Source of the DNA: a virus
Strand: one strand, 5' to 3'
Length of the DNA: 55,761 bases
Virus record (IMG/VR): IMGVR_UViG_3300033148_004574
Location: 1 to 55,761 of that record
The notes beneath the pieces were generated by a model that saw only the letters and a program-made list of their open reading frames with translations, was not told the origin of the DNA and did no database searches. The position numbers and the translations under genes were made by a program. This document shows positions 15,166 through 24,300 of the stretch, piece after piece (within the stretch, counting starts at the first letter, position 1; each line of letters starts with the position of its first letter).

Positions 15166-17244
15166 ATGCCCTACCAGATTGTATCACAAGAGGATGAGTT
15201 CTGCATTTACAAAGAGGATACTGAAGGCCAGCCAGCGGGCGAGGCCATAGCCTGCCATGAGACGCGGGAGGCGGCCGAGGAACAGATGGCCGCGTTGTAT
15301 GCCGCTGAGGAAGACGACGACACCAAGATGGTTGGCTGGGGCGGCAAGGTCAAGGCGTTGGGGGGTGGTCGCATCGGTGGCCAGCTCGTGCGCTATGGCA
15401 GCCCCGAGGACCGGGACCTGGAGGGCGAGTATTTCACCGCCGAGACCTACTACGGCCCGCATAAGGGGGATGGTGCTGATGTGCTGGTGCATCATGGCCA
15501 TCCGATCATCCCCGGCGAGGCGGGCAGAGAGCTCGCCGATCGCCTGCTGACACCAATGAAGGTGACCGAGAATGACCTTGGCCTTTGGGCCGAGACAGTG
15601 CTCGACATGGCCGACAGCTATGAGCGCATGGTCTACGGCATGGTGGAGCGGGGCAAGATGGGTTGGTCCAGTGCAACGGCGGGCCATCTGTACAAAGCCA
15701 CAGACGAAGGCGCGATCATACGTTGGCCCATCATCGAGGGTAGTTTGACGCCGACGCCAGCAGAGCCGCGTAACAGCGCGATGACTCTGAAGGCATACAT
15801 GCTCGAAACGGAAGAGGCGATCAAGGCGCTAGCGGCAGAGGACGTATCCAGGGATACGTCGCCCGGCGAGATAGCCGAACCGGTAAGGGCAAACCCCAGC
15901 GAGAAAGCAAGCAAACGATATGGAGGCAACACCATGTTGAAGGTATTTGAATCTGGCGGCCAGTTCCACGTCTGTGAGGTGGACGAGGCCGGTGAGCCGC
16001 AGGGGGTCCCGGTGCGCAGCTACGATAACGACCGGGATGCCTACTATCACGCAGGATCGGGCAAGGCGGTGTCTGCCGAGCCAGCCCCCGAGCCAGAACC
16101 CGTGATGGACCCCGACATCGTGGCGCAAAAGGCCGTAGACGCGGCTATGGAGAAGGTCACTGCCTGGATGCAGGAGATGGCCGAGGATGGCACCGCGGGC
16201 AAGTTCCTGAGCGAGAAACCGCCCGAGAAGGTGGCCGACAAGTACGAGTTCAACGATTTCATCAAGGCCGTGGCGGGGCGGGACATCAAGGCGCTCAAGG
16301 CGATGGGCTCGGTAAAGGTCATGGGCGAGGACGGTTCGAGCGGCAACTTCTTGGTGCCGGTCGAGTTCCGCCCCGACCTGATCCGCACGGCAACCGAGGA
16401 ATCGATCGTGAGACAGCGGGCCTTTGTGGTGCCAGCCACGACCGGGGCGGTGGCGTTCCCCGCGTTGGACATGACTGGCTCAACCGCCGGCCAGCCACAT
16501 ACTACCGGTGGTGTGGTCGCAACGCCGACCGAGACCTCGACCAGCAAGACCGAGACCGAAGCCGATTTCGCGATGATCGAGCTGATCGCCAACGAGATTT
16601 CCGGCATCACCTACGTCAAGAACTCTCTCCTGCACGACAGCCCGATCTCGGTGAGTGTGCTCTTGCAGCGGCTCTTTGGCGAGGCCATCGCCTGGGAAGA
16701 GGACTATCTCTTCCTGCGTGGCACGGGTGCGGGCCAGCCGCTGGGCGTCCTGAACGCTGGCGCATTGCTAACAGTCAACCGTGAGGCGGCCAACAGCATC
16801 GCGTATAAGGATGTGGTACGCATGGCGGCCAAGCTGATGCCTCGTGCTGACCAGGGCGCGGTGTGGGTCTGTAACCGGCTGGGGCTGGAGTTCCTGATGC
16901 AGCTTCAGGACGGCGCGGGGAACATCATCTGGGCACCGAATGCGCGCGACGTAAACGGGCTATCGATGCCGTTGCTGGGCTATCCCGTTCTCTGGTCCGA
17001 GAAGCTCCCGGCGGTGGGCACCACGGGTGACCTGATCTTGTGTAACTTTGGCTGGTACTATATCGCCGACTGTGAGCAGTTGTCGATTGGCAGTTCGGAG
17101 CATTATCTGTTCACGGCGAACCAGACCACGTTCCGTTTCAGTGAGCGCATTGATGGCCAGCCAGCGCTCAAGTCGGCGGTCTACATGGCCGACGGTAGCA
17201 ACCAGGTCAGCCCGTTCGTCGCGCTCAGCTCTACGGTGAGCTAA
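15166..17244 (+). CDS. Prohead protease fused to HK97-type major capsid protein
   Basis: 692 aa. Residues about 60-215 are an HK97-family prohead protease (FTAETYYGP, LVHHGHPI, KMGWSSATAGHLY, LTPTPAEPRN). Residues about 300-360 are a Glu- and Lys-rich scaffold-like delta region. Residues about 365-692 are the major capsid fold (GNFLVPVEFRPDLIR, LFLRGTGAGQPLGVL). An in-frame ATG at 15934 (NTMLKVFES) has GGAGG at 15922-15926, so a shorter capsid-only product of about 436 aa could be made by internal initiation. Confidence 0.85.
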   Translation: MPYQIVSQEDEFCIYKEDTEGQPAGEAIACHETREAAEEQMAALYAAEEDDDTKMVGWGGKVKALGGGRIGGQLVRYGSPEDRDLEGEYFTAETYYGPHKGDGADVLVHHGHPIIPGEAGRELADRLLTPMKVTENDLGLWAETVLDMADSYERMVYGMVERGKMGWSSATAGHLYKATDEGAIIRWPIIEGSLTPTPAEPRNSAMTLKAYMLETEEAIKALAAEDVSRDTSPGEIAEPVRANPSEKASKRYGGNTMLKVFESGGQFHVCEVDEAGEPQGVPVRSYDNDRDAYYHAGSGKAVSAEPAPEPEPVMDPDIVAQKAVDAAMEKVTAWMQEMAEDGTAGKFLSEKPPEKVADKYEFNDFIKAVAGRDIKALKAMGSVKVMGEDGSSGNFLVPVEFRPDLIRTATEESIVRQRAFVVPATTGAVAFPALDMTGSTAGQPHTTGGVVATPTETSTSKTETEADFAMIELIANEISGITYVKNSLLHDSPISVSVLLQRLFGEAIAWEEDYLFLRGTGAGQPLGVLNAGALLTVNREAANSIAYKDVVRMAAKLMPRADQGAVWVCNRLGLEFLMQLQDGAGNIIWAPNARDVNGLSMPLLGYPVLWSEKLPAVGTTGDLILCNFGWYYIADCEQLSIGSSEHYLFTANQTTFRFSERIDGQPALKSAVYMADGSNQVSPFVALSSTVS

Positions 17245-17258
17245 GGAGGTAAGTAGCC

Positions 17259-17702
17259 ATGACCTATAAGGCCAAGCTCTATGAGATCCTGTATCCGCTC
17301 GACGTGATCCACGCCGATAGCGAGGGGGCGGGATCGGTGACTGGCTCGTATGTCTCGATCCGGGACTATGAGCAGATTCTTGCGGTTGTCGACGTTGGTG
17401 ATCTACAAGCCAGCGCGACGTTCGATTTTGCGATCTACCAGGCCACCGACACCAGTGGCACCAGTGCCAAGGCCATCAGCGGCAAGTCGATCACGCAGCT
17501 TACGCAGGCTGATGGTGACGGCGACGACCTGGTGTGCATCAACGTGCGCGCCGAGGAGCTGGACGCGGCAAACAACTTTGACTGTGTACGTATGCAGGCC
17601 ACCGTTGCCAATGCCGCGGTCGAGTTCTCGGCTGTGCTCTACGGATTCAATCCGCGTTACATGCCGACGCCCACGACCAACTGGACGGAGACCGTGAGCT
17701 AG
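17259..17702 (+). CDS. Putative head decoration or virion protein
   Basis: 147 aa behind AAGGAGG. It is beta-strand rich, acidic and Thr/Ala-rich, directly after the capsid gene, where decoration or head-stabilising proteins are usually found. No family is recognised from the sequence. Confidence 0.5.
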   Translation: MTYKAKLYEILYPLDVIHADSEGAGSVTGSYVSIRDYEQILAVVDVGDLQASATFDFAIYQATDTSGTSAKAISGKSITQLTQADGDGDDLVCINVRAEELDAANNFDCVRMQATVANAAVEFSAVLYGFNPRYMPTPTTNWTETVS

Positions 17703-17716
17703 AGGAGCAAGCATCA

Positions 17717-18316
17717 GTGCGCATCAAGCTACTCAAGTATCGTCGCTTTCTAGAGAACGGACGTGAGCGGCTGCGCTATCCGGGCGAGATTATCGATGTC
17801 AAGAACAAGGCCCTGATCAGCCAGTTGGTCGATCAAGGTGTCGCGCTGGTGCTAGTCCCCAAGGTTTCCGAGATACCAGAAGATGCGGGGCTGGTGCTCA
17901 CCCGGCCCCGCGAAGTGCCGCCTGGTTTTGCGCGGCATCAGGTCAGTGATCCGTGTGTGCCCTATGCCAAGACCATGATCTGGTACCCGCAGGCCGACGT
18001 GCGGCTGGACCTTGTGTCGGTGGGGCTTCGCCTGTTGGAGAGGTGGGAAATTGCCGTGCCGCTGGTGAGCTACACGGTCCTGGCCAACACGGTCGGAACA
18101 GATGAAGACCGCGAGCGTACTGAGGCGGTGATCCGCGACCTAAGAGTGCCGGTGTACGATCCGCGGTTGGTATTTGTGCGCAAGGGCACAGCCGGAGAGG
18201 AAACGATCATGCGCTGGCAGGCGGACAATGGCAACATGCTGCTAGCTTTCCTCCGGGCACTGTACGCCGTCAAGCCACTGGTCTGCGCGTTGCCGCAGGA
18301 GTGGATCAACGCATGA
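17717..18316 (+). CDS. Hypothetical protein at the start of the glycosyltransferase cassette
   Basis: 199 aa from GTG 17717. The first 50 residues resemble small phage domains of the kind RYPGEIIDVKN. The rest is alpha/beta (VPLVSYTVLANTVGTDEDRERTE) and may belong to a nucleotide-sugar-related fold. It ends by coupling to the first glycosyltransferase. The function is not assigned. Confidence 0.5.
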   Translation: MRIKLLKYRRFLENGRERLRYPGEIIDVKNKALISQLVDQGVALVLVPKVSEIPEDAGLVLTRPREVPPGFARHQVSDPCVPYAKTMIWYPQADVRLDLVSVGLRLLERWEIAVPLVSYTVLANTVGTDEDRERTEAVIRDLRVPVYDPRLVFVRKGTAGEETIMRWQADNGNMLLAFLRALYAVKPLVCALPQEWINA

Positions 18317-18924
18317 GAGGGGTTGTGTACGTGGCCTATGGGGCGCCGGCCCGGCGTGAGGCTGGGTACAGCATTGAGAGCCTGCGCCGATACCATGACT
18401 GGCCGGTGACGGTGATCGGGGAGCGGGTGGCGGAGGCCGCCCACATCCCGGAGCCACGGCAGGACCATGGCGGGCGCTGGGCCAAGGTGCGGTTGGATAC
18501 GCTGTCACCGTATGACGAGACGTTATATCTCGACGCCGATACCCGGGTACACGCCCCGATCGAGCTGGGCTTTGACCTCCTGGCCGATGGCTGGGATATG
18601 GTGCTAACGGCCAGCGAGTGCCAGGGCAGCGATTGGCTGGGGCATGTGGAGGCAGAAGAGCGAGACGCAACGCGCGCCGAGTTGCGCACCGATCTTTTGC
18701 AGCTACAGGCGGGGGTGTTCTGGTTTGCCAAGAACGCGCGCACGGCGGCGCTGTTCGCAGTGTGGCGGGAGGAATGGCAGCGTTGGGGGGCAAATGACCA
18801 GGGGGCATTGTTGCGCGCCATCAACAAGGCACCGATCAAACTGTGGCTGTTGGGCCGGCACTGGAACACGGGGCGGCGGGACCCGATCATCGAGCACCGT
18901 TTCGGCATGGCGAGGGAGAGATGA
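18313..18924 (+). CDS. GT-A fold glycosyltransferase
   Basis: 203 aa; ATG 18313 overlaps the previous stop. A DxD metal-sugar motif (YLDADT near residue 75) and the N-terminal VYVAYG strand indicate a GT-A nucleotide-sugar transferase. It is clearly paralogous to the C-terminal half of the next protein, sharing DGWDM, LLQLQ.GVF and EWQRWG..DQGALLRA segments. Confidence 0.7.
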   Translation: MRGVVYVAYGAPARREAGYSIESLRRYHDWPVTVIGERVAEAAHIPEPRQDHGGRWAKVRLDTLSPYDETLYLDADTRVHAPIELGFDLLADGWDMVLTASECQGSDWLGHVEAEERDATRAELRTDLLQLQAGVFWFAKNARTAALFAVWREEWQRWGANDQGALLRAINKAPIKLWLLGRHWNTGRRDPIIEHRFGMARER

Positions 18925-20531
18925 CGGTACACATCGTTGTCCCGCAACCCGAAAGCGACTGGGTCTGTGCGCGGCTAGCGCGGTATCTCGCCGTGGGCAA
19001 TGAGTGGAGCATCAGTGAGAAACCGCGGGCTGACGCGGAATGGAATGTGTTTATCCCCTATCTGATGTGGGAGCGCTCGTGTTGGGACAAGACCAAGACC
19101 GCGGCGTGGTTCACACACAAAGAGACTGGAACTAAGGGCCAAATATGGGACAGGACAGCGCCGCGCGTGGACCTGCGCGGATCGCAAGCGGCCATGTACG
19201 TAACCGAGCTGGCGGAGCATGGCCCGACGCGGCAGATCAGGCAACCGGTGGACCTCGACAAGTTCCGGCTACGGCCCAAAGGTGATGGATTCGTCGTTGG
19301 TACGGCAGGCACGGTCTACGACAGTGGGCGCAAGGGCGAGGCGTTGCTGTGTCGGTTGATGGAGGAGAAGCGATACACGCTACGCTGTGCCGGTCGCGGC
19401 TGGCCAGGGGCGCGCTGGTATCACTGGGGGGAGATGCAGGGATTCTACCAGGGGCTGCACTGCTATGTCTGTACCTCGACGATCGAGGGCGGGCCGTGCG
19501 GCGTGTTCGAGGCGCTGGCCTGCGGCTGCCAGGTGGTGATCCCCTGGGGCGTGGGGCAGATGGACGAGCTGCCTGAGCGGCCGGGCGTCTGGCACTATCG
19601 CGCCGGCGACTATGACGACATGCTGCGCGCGCTGGCTTATGCCGAGTGCTGCCATGTATCGGGAGAGCAACTGCGCGCGCTGGTCGAGAGTCACACGATC
19701 GCGCAATGGTGCCAGGACTGGGCAGATTTTCTGGACGATGCGCGGCCTGAGCCAGAGACAGAGAGCGCGTCAGGGACAGGGCAAGCCGGCGTGTACATCG
19801 TCGCCTTTGGCAAGCCATCGCGGGATTGCGCGCAGCGGTGCATTCGCTCGGTTCATCGCCACATGCCAGGGGTACCGGTGGCGCTGGTTTCCGATAGGCC
19901 GCTGGGTACAGAGGATGTGTTCATTGAGCACGCAGACGGTCCTGGAGTGGAAGGCGCAGACATTGGCGGGCGCTCGGTCAAGACGCGCATCTATGACCTG
20001 GCACCAGGGGAATGGGAGTATGTGCTGTATCTCGACGCCGATACAGAGTTGACCGCACCGGTGCCGTTCCTGTTTGACCTACTGCGTGACGGTTGGGACA
20101 TGGCCATCTGTGAGAATCCGGGCAAGTATCACATCGCCACAAACATGATCCGGCCTGACAATCAGCCTGAAATGGAGACGACTGAGGCCGAGATCGGCAC
20201 GCTGGAGTTGCTGCAATTGCAGGGTGGCGTGTTTTCTTTCCGGCGCAACGAACGCACGGCGACACTTTTCCATGCCTGGCACGACGAATGGCAGCGATGG
20301 GGCAAACGAGACCAAGGGGCACTACTGAGAGCCATGTACAAACACCCGGTCAAGCTCTACCTCCTGGGCATCGAGTGGAACACCAGCAATCGCTACCCGG
20401 CGCCCAACGGCACCGCGGGGATCATGCACTACCAGATGGAGGCGCGGCGACACTCGGGACTGGTGTGGGGCCGCAACGATTCGGACGAGGCATGGCGGGC
20501 CGTCGAGCACTGGGGGCGCGATCATGGCTAG
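18921..20531 (+). CDS. Bifunctional glycosyltransferase (GT-B plus GT-A fusion)
   Basis: 536 aa from ATG 18921 behind GAGGGAG. Residues 1-280 form a GT4-like GT-B domain with the CTSTIEGGPCGVFEALACG donor site. Residues about 300-535 form a GT-A domain with YLDADTE. The N-terminal half is paralogous to the stand-alone gene at 22734, and the C-terminal half to the gene at 18313. It probably adds two sugars in sequence to a virion or cell-surface acceptor. Confidence 0.75.
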   Translation: MTVHIVVPQPESDWVCARLARYLAVGNEWSISEKPRADAEWNVFIPYLMWERSCWDKTKTAAWFTHKETGTKGQIWDRTAPRVDLRGSQAAMYVTELAEHGPTRQIRQPVDLDKFRLRPKGDGFVVGTAGTVYDSGRKGEALLCRLMEEKRYTLRCAGRGWPGARWYHWGEMQGFYQGLHCYVCTSTIEGGPCGVFEALACGCQVVIPWGVGQMDELPERPGVWHYRAGDYDDMLRALAYAECCHVSGEQLRALVESHTIAQWCQDWADFLDDARPEPETESASGTGQAGVYIVAFGKPSRDCAQRCIRSVHRHMPGVPVALVSDRPLGTEDVFIEHADGPGVEGADIGGRSVKTRIYDLAPGEWEYVLYLDADTELTAPVPFLFDLLRDGWDMAICENPGKYHIATNMIRPDNQPEMETTEAEIGTLELLQLQGGVFSFRRNERTATLFHAWHDEWQRWGKRDQGALLRAMYKHPVKLYLLGIEWNTSNRYPAPNGTAGIMHYQMEARRHSGLVWGRNDSDEAWRAVEHWGRDHG

Positions 20532-21183
20532 TGTCTGGGTCTGCGTAACGACGCGTAACGAGGTCGAGACGATCGGCGAGCTGGTGCGCTGTGTGGCGCC
20601 GCTGCCGATCATCGTCTCGGACGCGGCCAGCACAGACGGCACGCCAGAGGTGGCGCGCAAGGCCGGGGCGCATGTCATCGAGCACGAGAAGCGCATCGGC
20701 ATCGGGCCGGCGCTGATAGAAGCCTGGCAGTACGCCCTCGATCACGGTGCGGAGCGGATTGCGCAGCTCGATGCCGGCGGCTCACATGACCCCAATGCGC
20801 TGCCCTGGTTGCTGGCCGAGAGCGCGGACGTAGTCATTGGCTCGCGGTTCTGCGAGGGCGGGCAGAGCCACGGGCGCGGCTGGCGGGCGTGGTGTTCGCG
20901 GCTGGCGGCCATGGCCTGCAACCTGGCACAAGCGGGGCCTTGGGTCCACGACTGGACCAGTGGCTATCGGGTGTTCACAGCGGACGCGGCGCGGCGGCTG
21001 CTGAGGTACGGATACACGGTGCAGATGCACGGCTGGCAGATCGAGACGTTGGGGCGGGCGCGACAGGAGGGCATGACCATTGCCGAGGTGCCGATCACCT
21101 ACCGGGCCGGGCGCAGTAGCCTGACCTTGGCAGGGGTACGGGAGGCGATGTTGGCGTGGGCGTTGCTGTTCCATCACATGTGA
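20524..21183 (+). CDS. Family 2 glycosyltransferase (dolichyl/undecaprenyl-phosphate mannosyltransferase-like)
   Basis: 219 aa. The GT2 fold shows SDAASTDGT near residue 30, a QLDAGGSHDP acidic motif near 80, GSRFCEGG near 100 and WTSGYRVF near 140, as in DPM1-type transferases. There is no C-terminal membrane region, so it is likely soluble. Start and stop overlap neighbours in the cassette. Confidence 0.72.
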   Translation: MASVWVCVTTRNEVETIGELVRCVAPLPIIVSDAASTDGTPEVARKAGAHVIEHEKRIGIGPALIEAWQYALDHGAERIAQLDAGGSHDPNALPWLLAESADVVIGSRFCEGGQSHGRGWRAWCSRLAAMACNLAQAGPWVHDWTSGYRVFTADAARRLLRYGYTVQMHGWQIETLGRARQEGMTIAEVPITYRAGRSSLTLAGVREAMLAWALLFHHM

Positions 21184-21191
21184 GGGGGATC

Positions 21192-21857
21192 ATGCAGATT
21201 CTCGTTACGGGGAGTGCGGGCAAGATCGGGAGTGTCGTTGTGCCGGCGTTGGAAGGTGCGGGACACGAGGTTGTGACATACGACACAGCCAACGGGCAGG
21301 ATATCCACGATACGGCCAAGCTGGGTGCGGCGATGGTTGGTTGTGACCAGGTGGTGCATCTGGCCGGCATCCCTGGACCAACGCCCGACACGCCATTCGC
21401 GCGCTTTTACTGGTCCAACGTGCAGGGCACCTACAACGTCGCCTGGCTCGCGGTGGCACACGGGGTCAAGCGGCTGACCTACGCCGGCAGCACGGCATTC
21501 TACGGCGTCGAGCCGGGCATTCCGTTCCGCTCACCGGTGAAAGAGGGCGATCCGCCTTTCACCTGCTACGTGCAGGCCGACGAGCTGAACTGTCAGGCCC
21601 AGCACCTGGCCTATGACGTAAGCAAAATCATGGCGGAGCAGATACTCGCCTATTTCGGCCTGAGCAAGCAGATCGAGGTAGCCGTACCACGGTTCGGCCC
21701 CGTCAAGCCGGGGCGGGGCACAACGTTGCCGGCCGTAGCCGAGGCCATCTTGCGCATCGTCGAGCATCCGGGGCCATTCTGGTACGAGATCTACAACATC
21801 GTCGACGAGAACATCAGTTGGGCTGATGGGAGCAAGGGCAGGGAGTTGCTGGGGTGA
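21192..21857 (+). CDS. NAD-dependent sugar epimerase/dehydratase (SDR family)
   Basis: 221 aa from ATG 21192. The Rossmann motif TGSAGKIG is at residues 6-13 and YxxxK (YDVSK) near 150, with a Ser partner in YAGSTAFYG, the usual extended-SDR triad. At 221 aa it is shorter than typical 300-aa epimerases and lacks part of the substrate domain. It probably supplies a modified nucleotide sugar to the neighbouring transferases. Confidence 0.72.
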   Translation: MQILVTGSAGKIGSVVVPALEGAGHEVVTYDTANGQDIHDTAKLGAAMVGCDQVVHLAGIPGPTPDTPFARFYWSNVQGTYNVAWLAVAHGVKRLTYAGSTAFYGVEPGIPFRSPVKEGDPPFTCYVQADELNCQAQHLAYDVSKIMAEQILAYFGLSKQIEVAVPRFGPVKPGRGTTLPAVAEAILRIVEHPGPFWYEIYNIVDENISWADGSKGRELLG

Positions 21858-22510
21858 ACATCGCCGTTGCCGTGCTGACCTACAACCGCAAGTCGCTCTT
21901 TGAGCGGACACTGGCAAGCCTGAAGCGCACAAGTGTGCCATACGATCTCGTGCTGGTTGATGGCGGCTCAACGGACGGTACGGCGGAGATGGTCGCCGGC
22001 ATGGGCGGGTACTGCTACACCGAACAGCCCTCGTGGATCGGGGCCACGTTCCATGTGGCGGTCGAGCTGGCGCTAGAGACCAAGCCGGACCTGATCATGT
22101 TCACAGGCGATGACTACGAATACCGGATAGGGTGGCTCGAAGACCTGGCTGCGTTCTGGCGCAAGACGCTGCCGGCGATGGCGTTGGTGAGCTGCCACAT
22201 CGAGCCGGCGTTTCGTTGGAACAAAGTATACGGGATGCTGGAACTGAACAACCGGCGGGCACTGGTGCGGGCGACGTTGGGCGGGGCCAATTGGTCATTT
22301 CGGCCCGAGCTGTGGCCGCTGCTCAAGGAGTTGGTGCCTAAGGGCAGCCACAAATACGACAAGGACGTATGCCGCAAGCTGTATCAGCAACGGTATCTCT
22401 GTTGCGCGATGGACCTGGCAGAGCACATTGGCGAGGGGCATCGGGTCTGGATGGACGGGCCGGAGCCACAGGGCGAGCCGGTAGACCTGGTCTACTGGGG
22501 GTTGGTGTGA
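21854..22510 (+). CDS. Family 2 glycosyltransferase
   Basis: 218 aa from GTG 21854, overlapping the epimerase stop. The N-terminal AVLTYNRKSLFERTL strand-helix, VDGGSTDGT near residue 37 and TGDDYEY near 85 are GT2 motifs. It is part of the sugar cassette. Confidence 0.75.
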   Translation: MNIAVAVLTYNRKSLFERTLASLKRTSVPYDLVLVDGGSTDGTAEMVAGMGGYCYTEQPSWIGATFHVAVELALETKPDLIMFTGDDYEYRIGWLEDLAAFWRKTLPAMALVSCHIEPAFRWNKVYGMLELNNRRALVRATLGGANWSFRPELWPLLKELVPKGSHKYDKDVCRKLYQQRYLCCAMDLAEHIGEGHRVWMDGPEPQGEPVDLVYWGLV

Positions 22511-22737
22511 TGGACATTCTCAACCTGGGCTGTGGCAACAAGATCATCACGCCGCATGCCTCGCGCATGGTAGTCAACCACGACGTGACCAAACGCCGGG
22601 TGGAGATTGACGTGGCGCACGACCGCAACGACATGCCCTGGCCGTGGGCGGATGAATCGTTCGACCCGATCTGCGCGTGGTCGGTGCTGAACAAGTGCGG
22701 CTCCTCAATTGCTGCCAAGTTGGAGCCGCGCAAGTGA
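22510..22737 (+). pseudogene. Truncated class I SAM methyltransferase
   Basis: 75 aa. LNLGCGNK is the SAM-binding motif I, and PWPWADESFDPI is the usual motif II region. The protein then ends at residue 75, where relatives continue for 100 or more residues. The stop overlaps the start of the next transferase. It is probably a remnant kept for coupling, unless a minimal domain is functional. Confidence 0.55.
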
Positions 22738-23582
22738 ACGTACACATCATCTGCCAGCGGCCAAGGGCTGATCGGGTGTTGCCGCGCATGGCGCGCTATT
22801 TGGCCGACAGTCTGAGTTGGACGGTGAGCGATGCGCCGGACCCGGCGGCGGATGTGCAGTACATGATCAACTACATTGACGGCTGGAGCCGCTATCCCGA
22901 TTGCCCTGGTAAGCTGGCTGGATGGTTCACGCACCGAGAGATGGGTGAGCGGGCACGGATTTGGGACGAAGCGGCGGAAGCCATGACGCTACGAGTGTCA
23001 CAGTGTGAGTTGTACGCCGAGGGCCTGCGTACCTATGGCCCAACCGTCGTGATGGGTTCGCCCGTCGAGCGTGAGCGATTCACCATCACAGATCGGCCCA
23101 CCGGCAAGCCGGTTGTGGGCCTGGGCGGCTTTGCGCGGGGCGACGGCTACCGCAAGGGACGGTTCCTGCTCGACGAGCTGCTGGTGCAAGGCTGGGCAGA
23201 GCGCGTGCGGTTTGCCGCCTCGGGCGAGGGCTGGCCGGTAGAAACGTGCGGCTATCCCTGGGTGCTGATGCCAGAGTTTTACCAGGGCCTCAGCGTGTAC
23301 CTCTGTACCTCGATGGCCGAGGGGGGGCCGATGGGGCCGTTGGAGGCACTGAGCTGCGGCGTACCGGTGGTGATCCCGCACGGCGTGGGGATGTTAGACG
23401 AACTGCGGGACATGGACGGCATCTACCGCTATGAGCGCGGCGACTATGAGACGCTGTGTGAGGCGCTGGAGCGAGCGATAGAGGGTGAGCCGGATCGCGA
23501 GGCGCTGCGGGCGGTCACCGAGCTATACAGCGTCGAGGCGTGGGTCGAGAGACACCGGGAGGCATTCGAGAGATGGTTCTGA
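22734..23582 (+). CDS. GT4-like glycosyltransferase
   Basis: 282 aa from GTG 22734. The donor-site signature CTSMAEGGPMGPLEALSCG is near residues 195-215. It is paralogous to the N-terminal half of the fusion protein at 18921, sharing VHI, MARYLA, WFTH and YGPT segments. It acts in the same glycosylation cassette. Confidence 0.72.
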   Translation: MNVHIICQRPRADRVLPRMARYLADSLSWTVSDAPDPAADVQYMINYIDGWSRYPDCPGKLAGWFTHREMGERARIWDEAAEAMTLRVSQCELYAEGLRTYGPTVVMGSPVERERFTITDRPTGKPVVGLGGFARGDGYRKGRFLLDELLVQGWAERVRFAASGEGWPVETCGYPWVLMPEFYQGLSVYLCTSMAEGGPMGPLEALSCGVPVVIPHGVGMLDELRDMDGIYRYERGDYETLCEALERAIEGEPDREALRAVTELYSVEAWVERHREAFERWF

Positions 23583-24190
23583 TGCGAGGTACGCAGCAAC
23601 AGATCATGGGGCAGATTGCGGCCAAGTGCCCCAAGGCGTGCGACGTGCTTGACACCATCGGCGGGCTCGGTGGGCAGATGATGCCATACCAGTATGCGGC
23701 GCTATACATGTTGGCCCAGCCATTCGACGGCGGGCGTATTCTGGAGATCGGCTGCTACAAAGGCAAGAGCGCGCTGGTCATGTGCTTGGCTGCGCCACAC
23801 GCGCACATCACGACCATGTCGCCCAGCAGCAGCGAGGCCCACACGACCATGAGAACACTGCGCGAACGGCGGGCACAGGTGCTGGTGACGCGGTCGGTGG
23901 ACTATCTGGCCGCGTATGACGGACCGGCGTTCGACATGATCTATGTTGATGGTGACCACAAGCGTGTTGTCGCGGACCTGCCGTGGTTCAACTGGCTGCG
24001 CGTCGGCGGGCTGATGCTCTTTCACGACTATGCGCCCGAGGGCGCGCGCGTGCCCTGCCCGCCGGTGTATGTCGGGGTCAACCTGTTGGCGCAAGCGTTA
24101 GGCCGGCCGCTTGACGTGCTGATCGTAGACGATGGGCAGGTGGGCATGGCGGGGATGTATCGCGGGGCGGGGGAGACGTGGGAGAGCTGA
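23573..24190 (+). CDS. Class I SAM-dependent methyltransferase
   Basis: 205 aa from ATG 23573, with GGGAGG 10 nt upstream; ATG 23582 is an alternative. ILEIGCYKGKSALVM is motif I, and DMIYVDGDHKRVVADLPWF is the acidic strand of the Methyltransf_24 family that modifies sugars and small molecules. It closes the cassette and could methylate the attached glycan. Confidence 0.7.
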   Translation: MVLMRGTQQQIMGQIAAKCPKACDVLDTIGGLGGQMMPYQYAALYMLAQPFDGGRILEIGCYKGKSALVMCLAAPHAHITTMSPSSSEAHTTMRTLRERRAQVLVTRSVDYLAAYDGPAFDMIYVDGDHKRVVADLPWFNWLRVGGLMLFHDYAPEGARVPCPPVYVGVNLLAQALGRPLDVLIVDDGQVGMAGMYRGAGETWES

Positions 24191-24216
24191 GAGCACATCC
24201 GGATATTGTCAACAAA

Positions 24217-24300
24217 ATGCCGCTGTCACTGGGCAGAACAGCAGGGACAGCCGGTGTGCCTGATGGAGCTTATACGCGAGTACAACGAGGAGATGCGTGA
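24217..24300 (+). CDS. Possible small ORF before the head-tail connector
   Basis: 27 aa from ATG 24217. The stop overlaps the ATG of the connector gene (TGATGG). There is no clear ribosome site. It is included only because it fills the 109-bp gap in coupled fashion. Confidence 0.2.
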   Translation: MPLSLGRTAGTAGVPDGAYTRVQRGDA

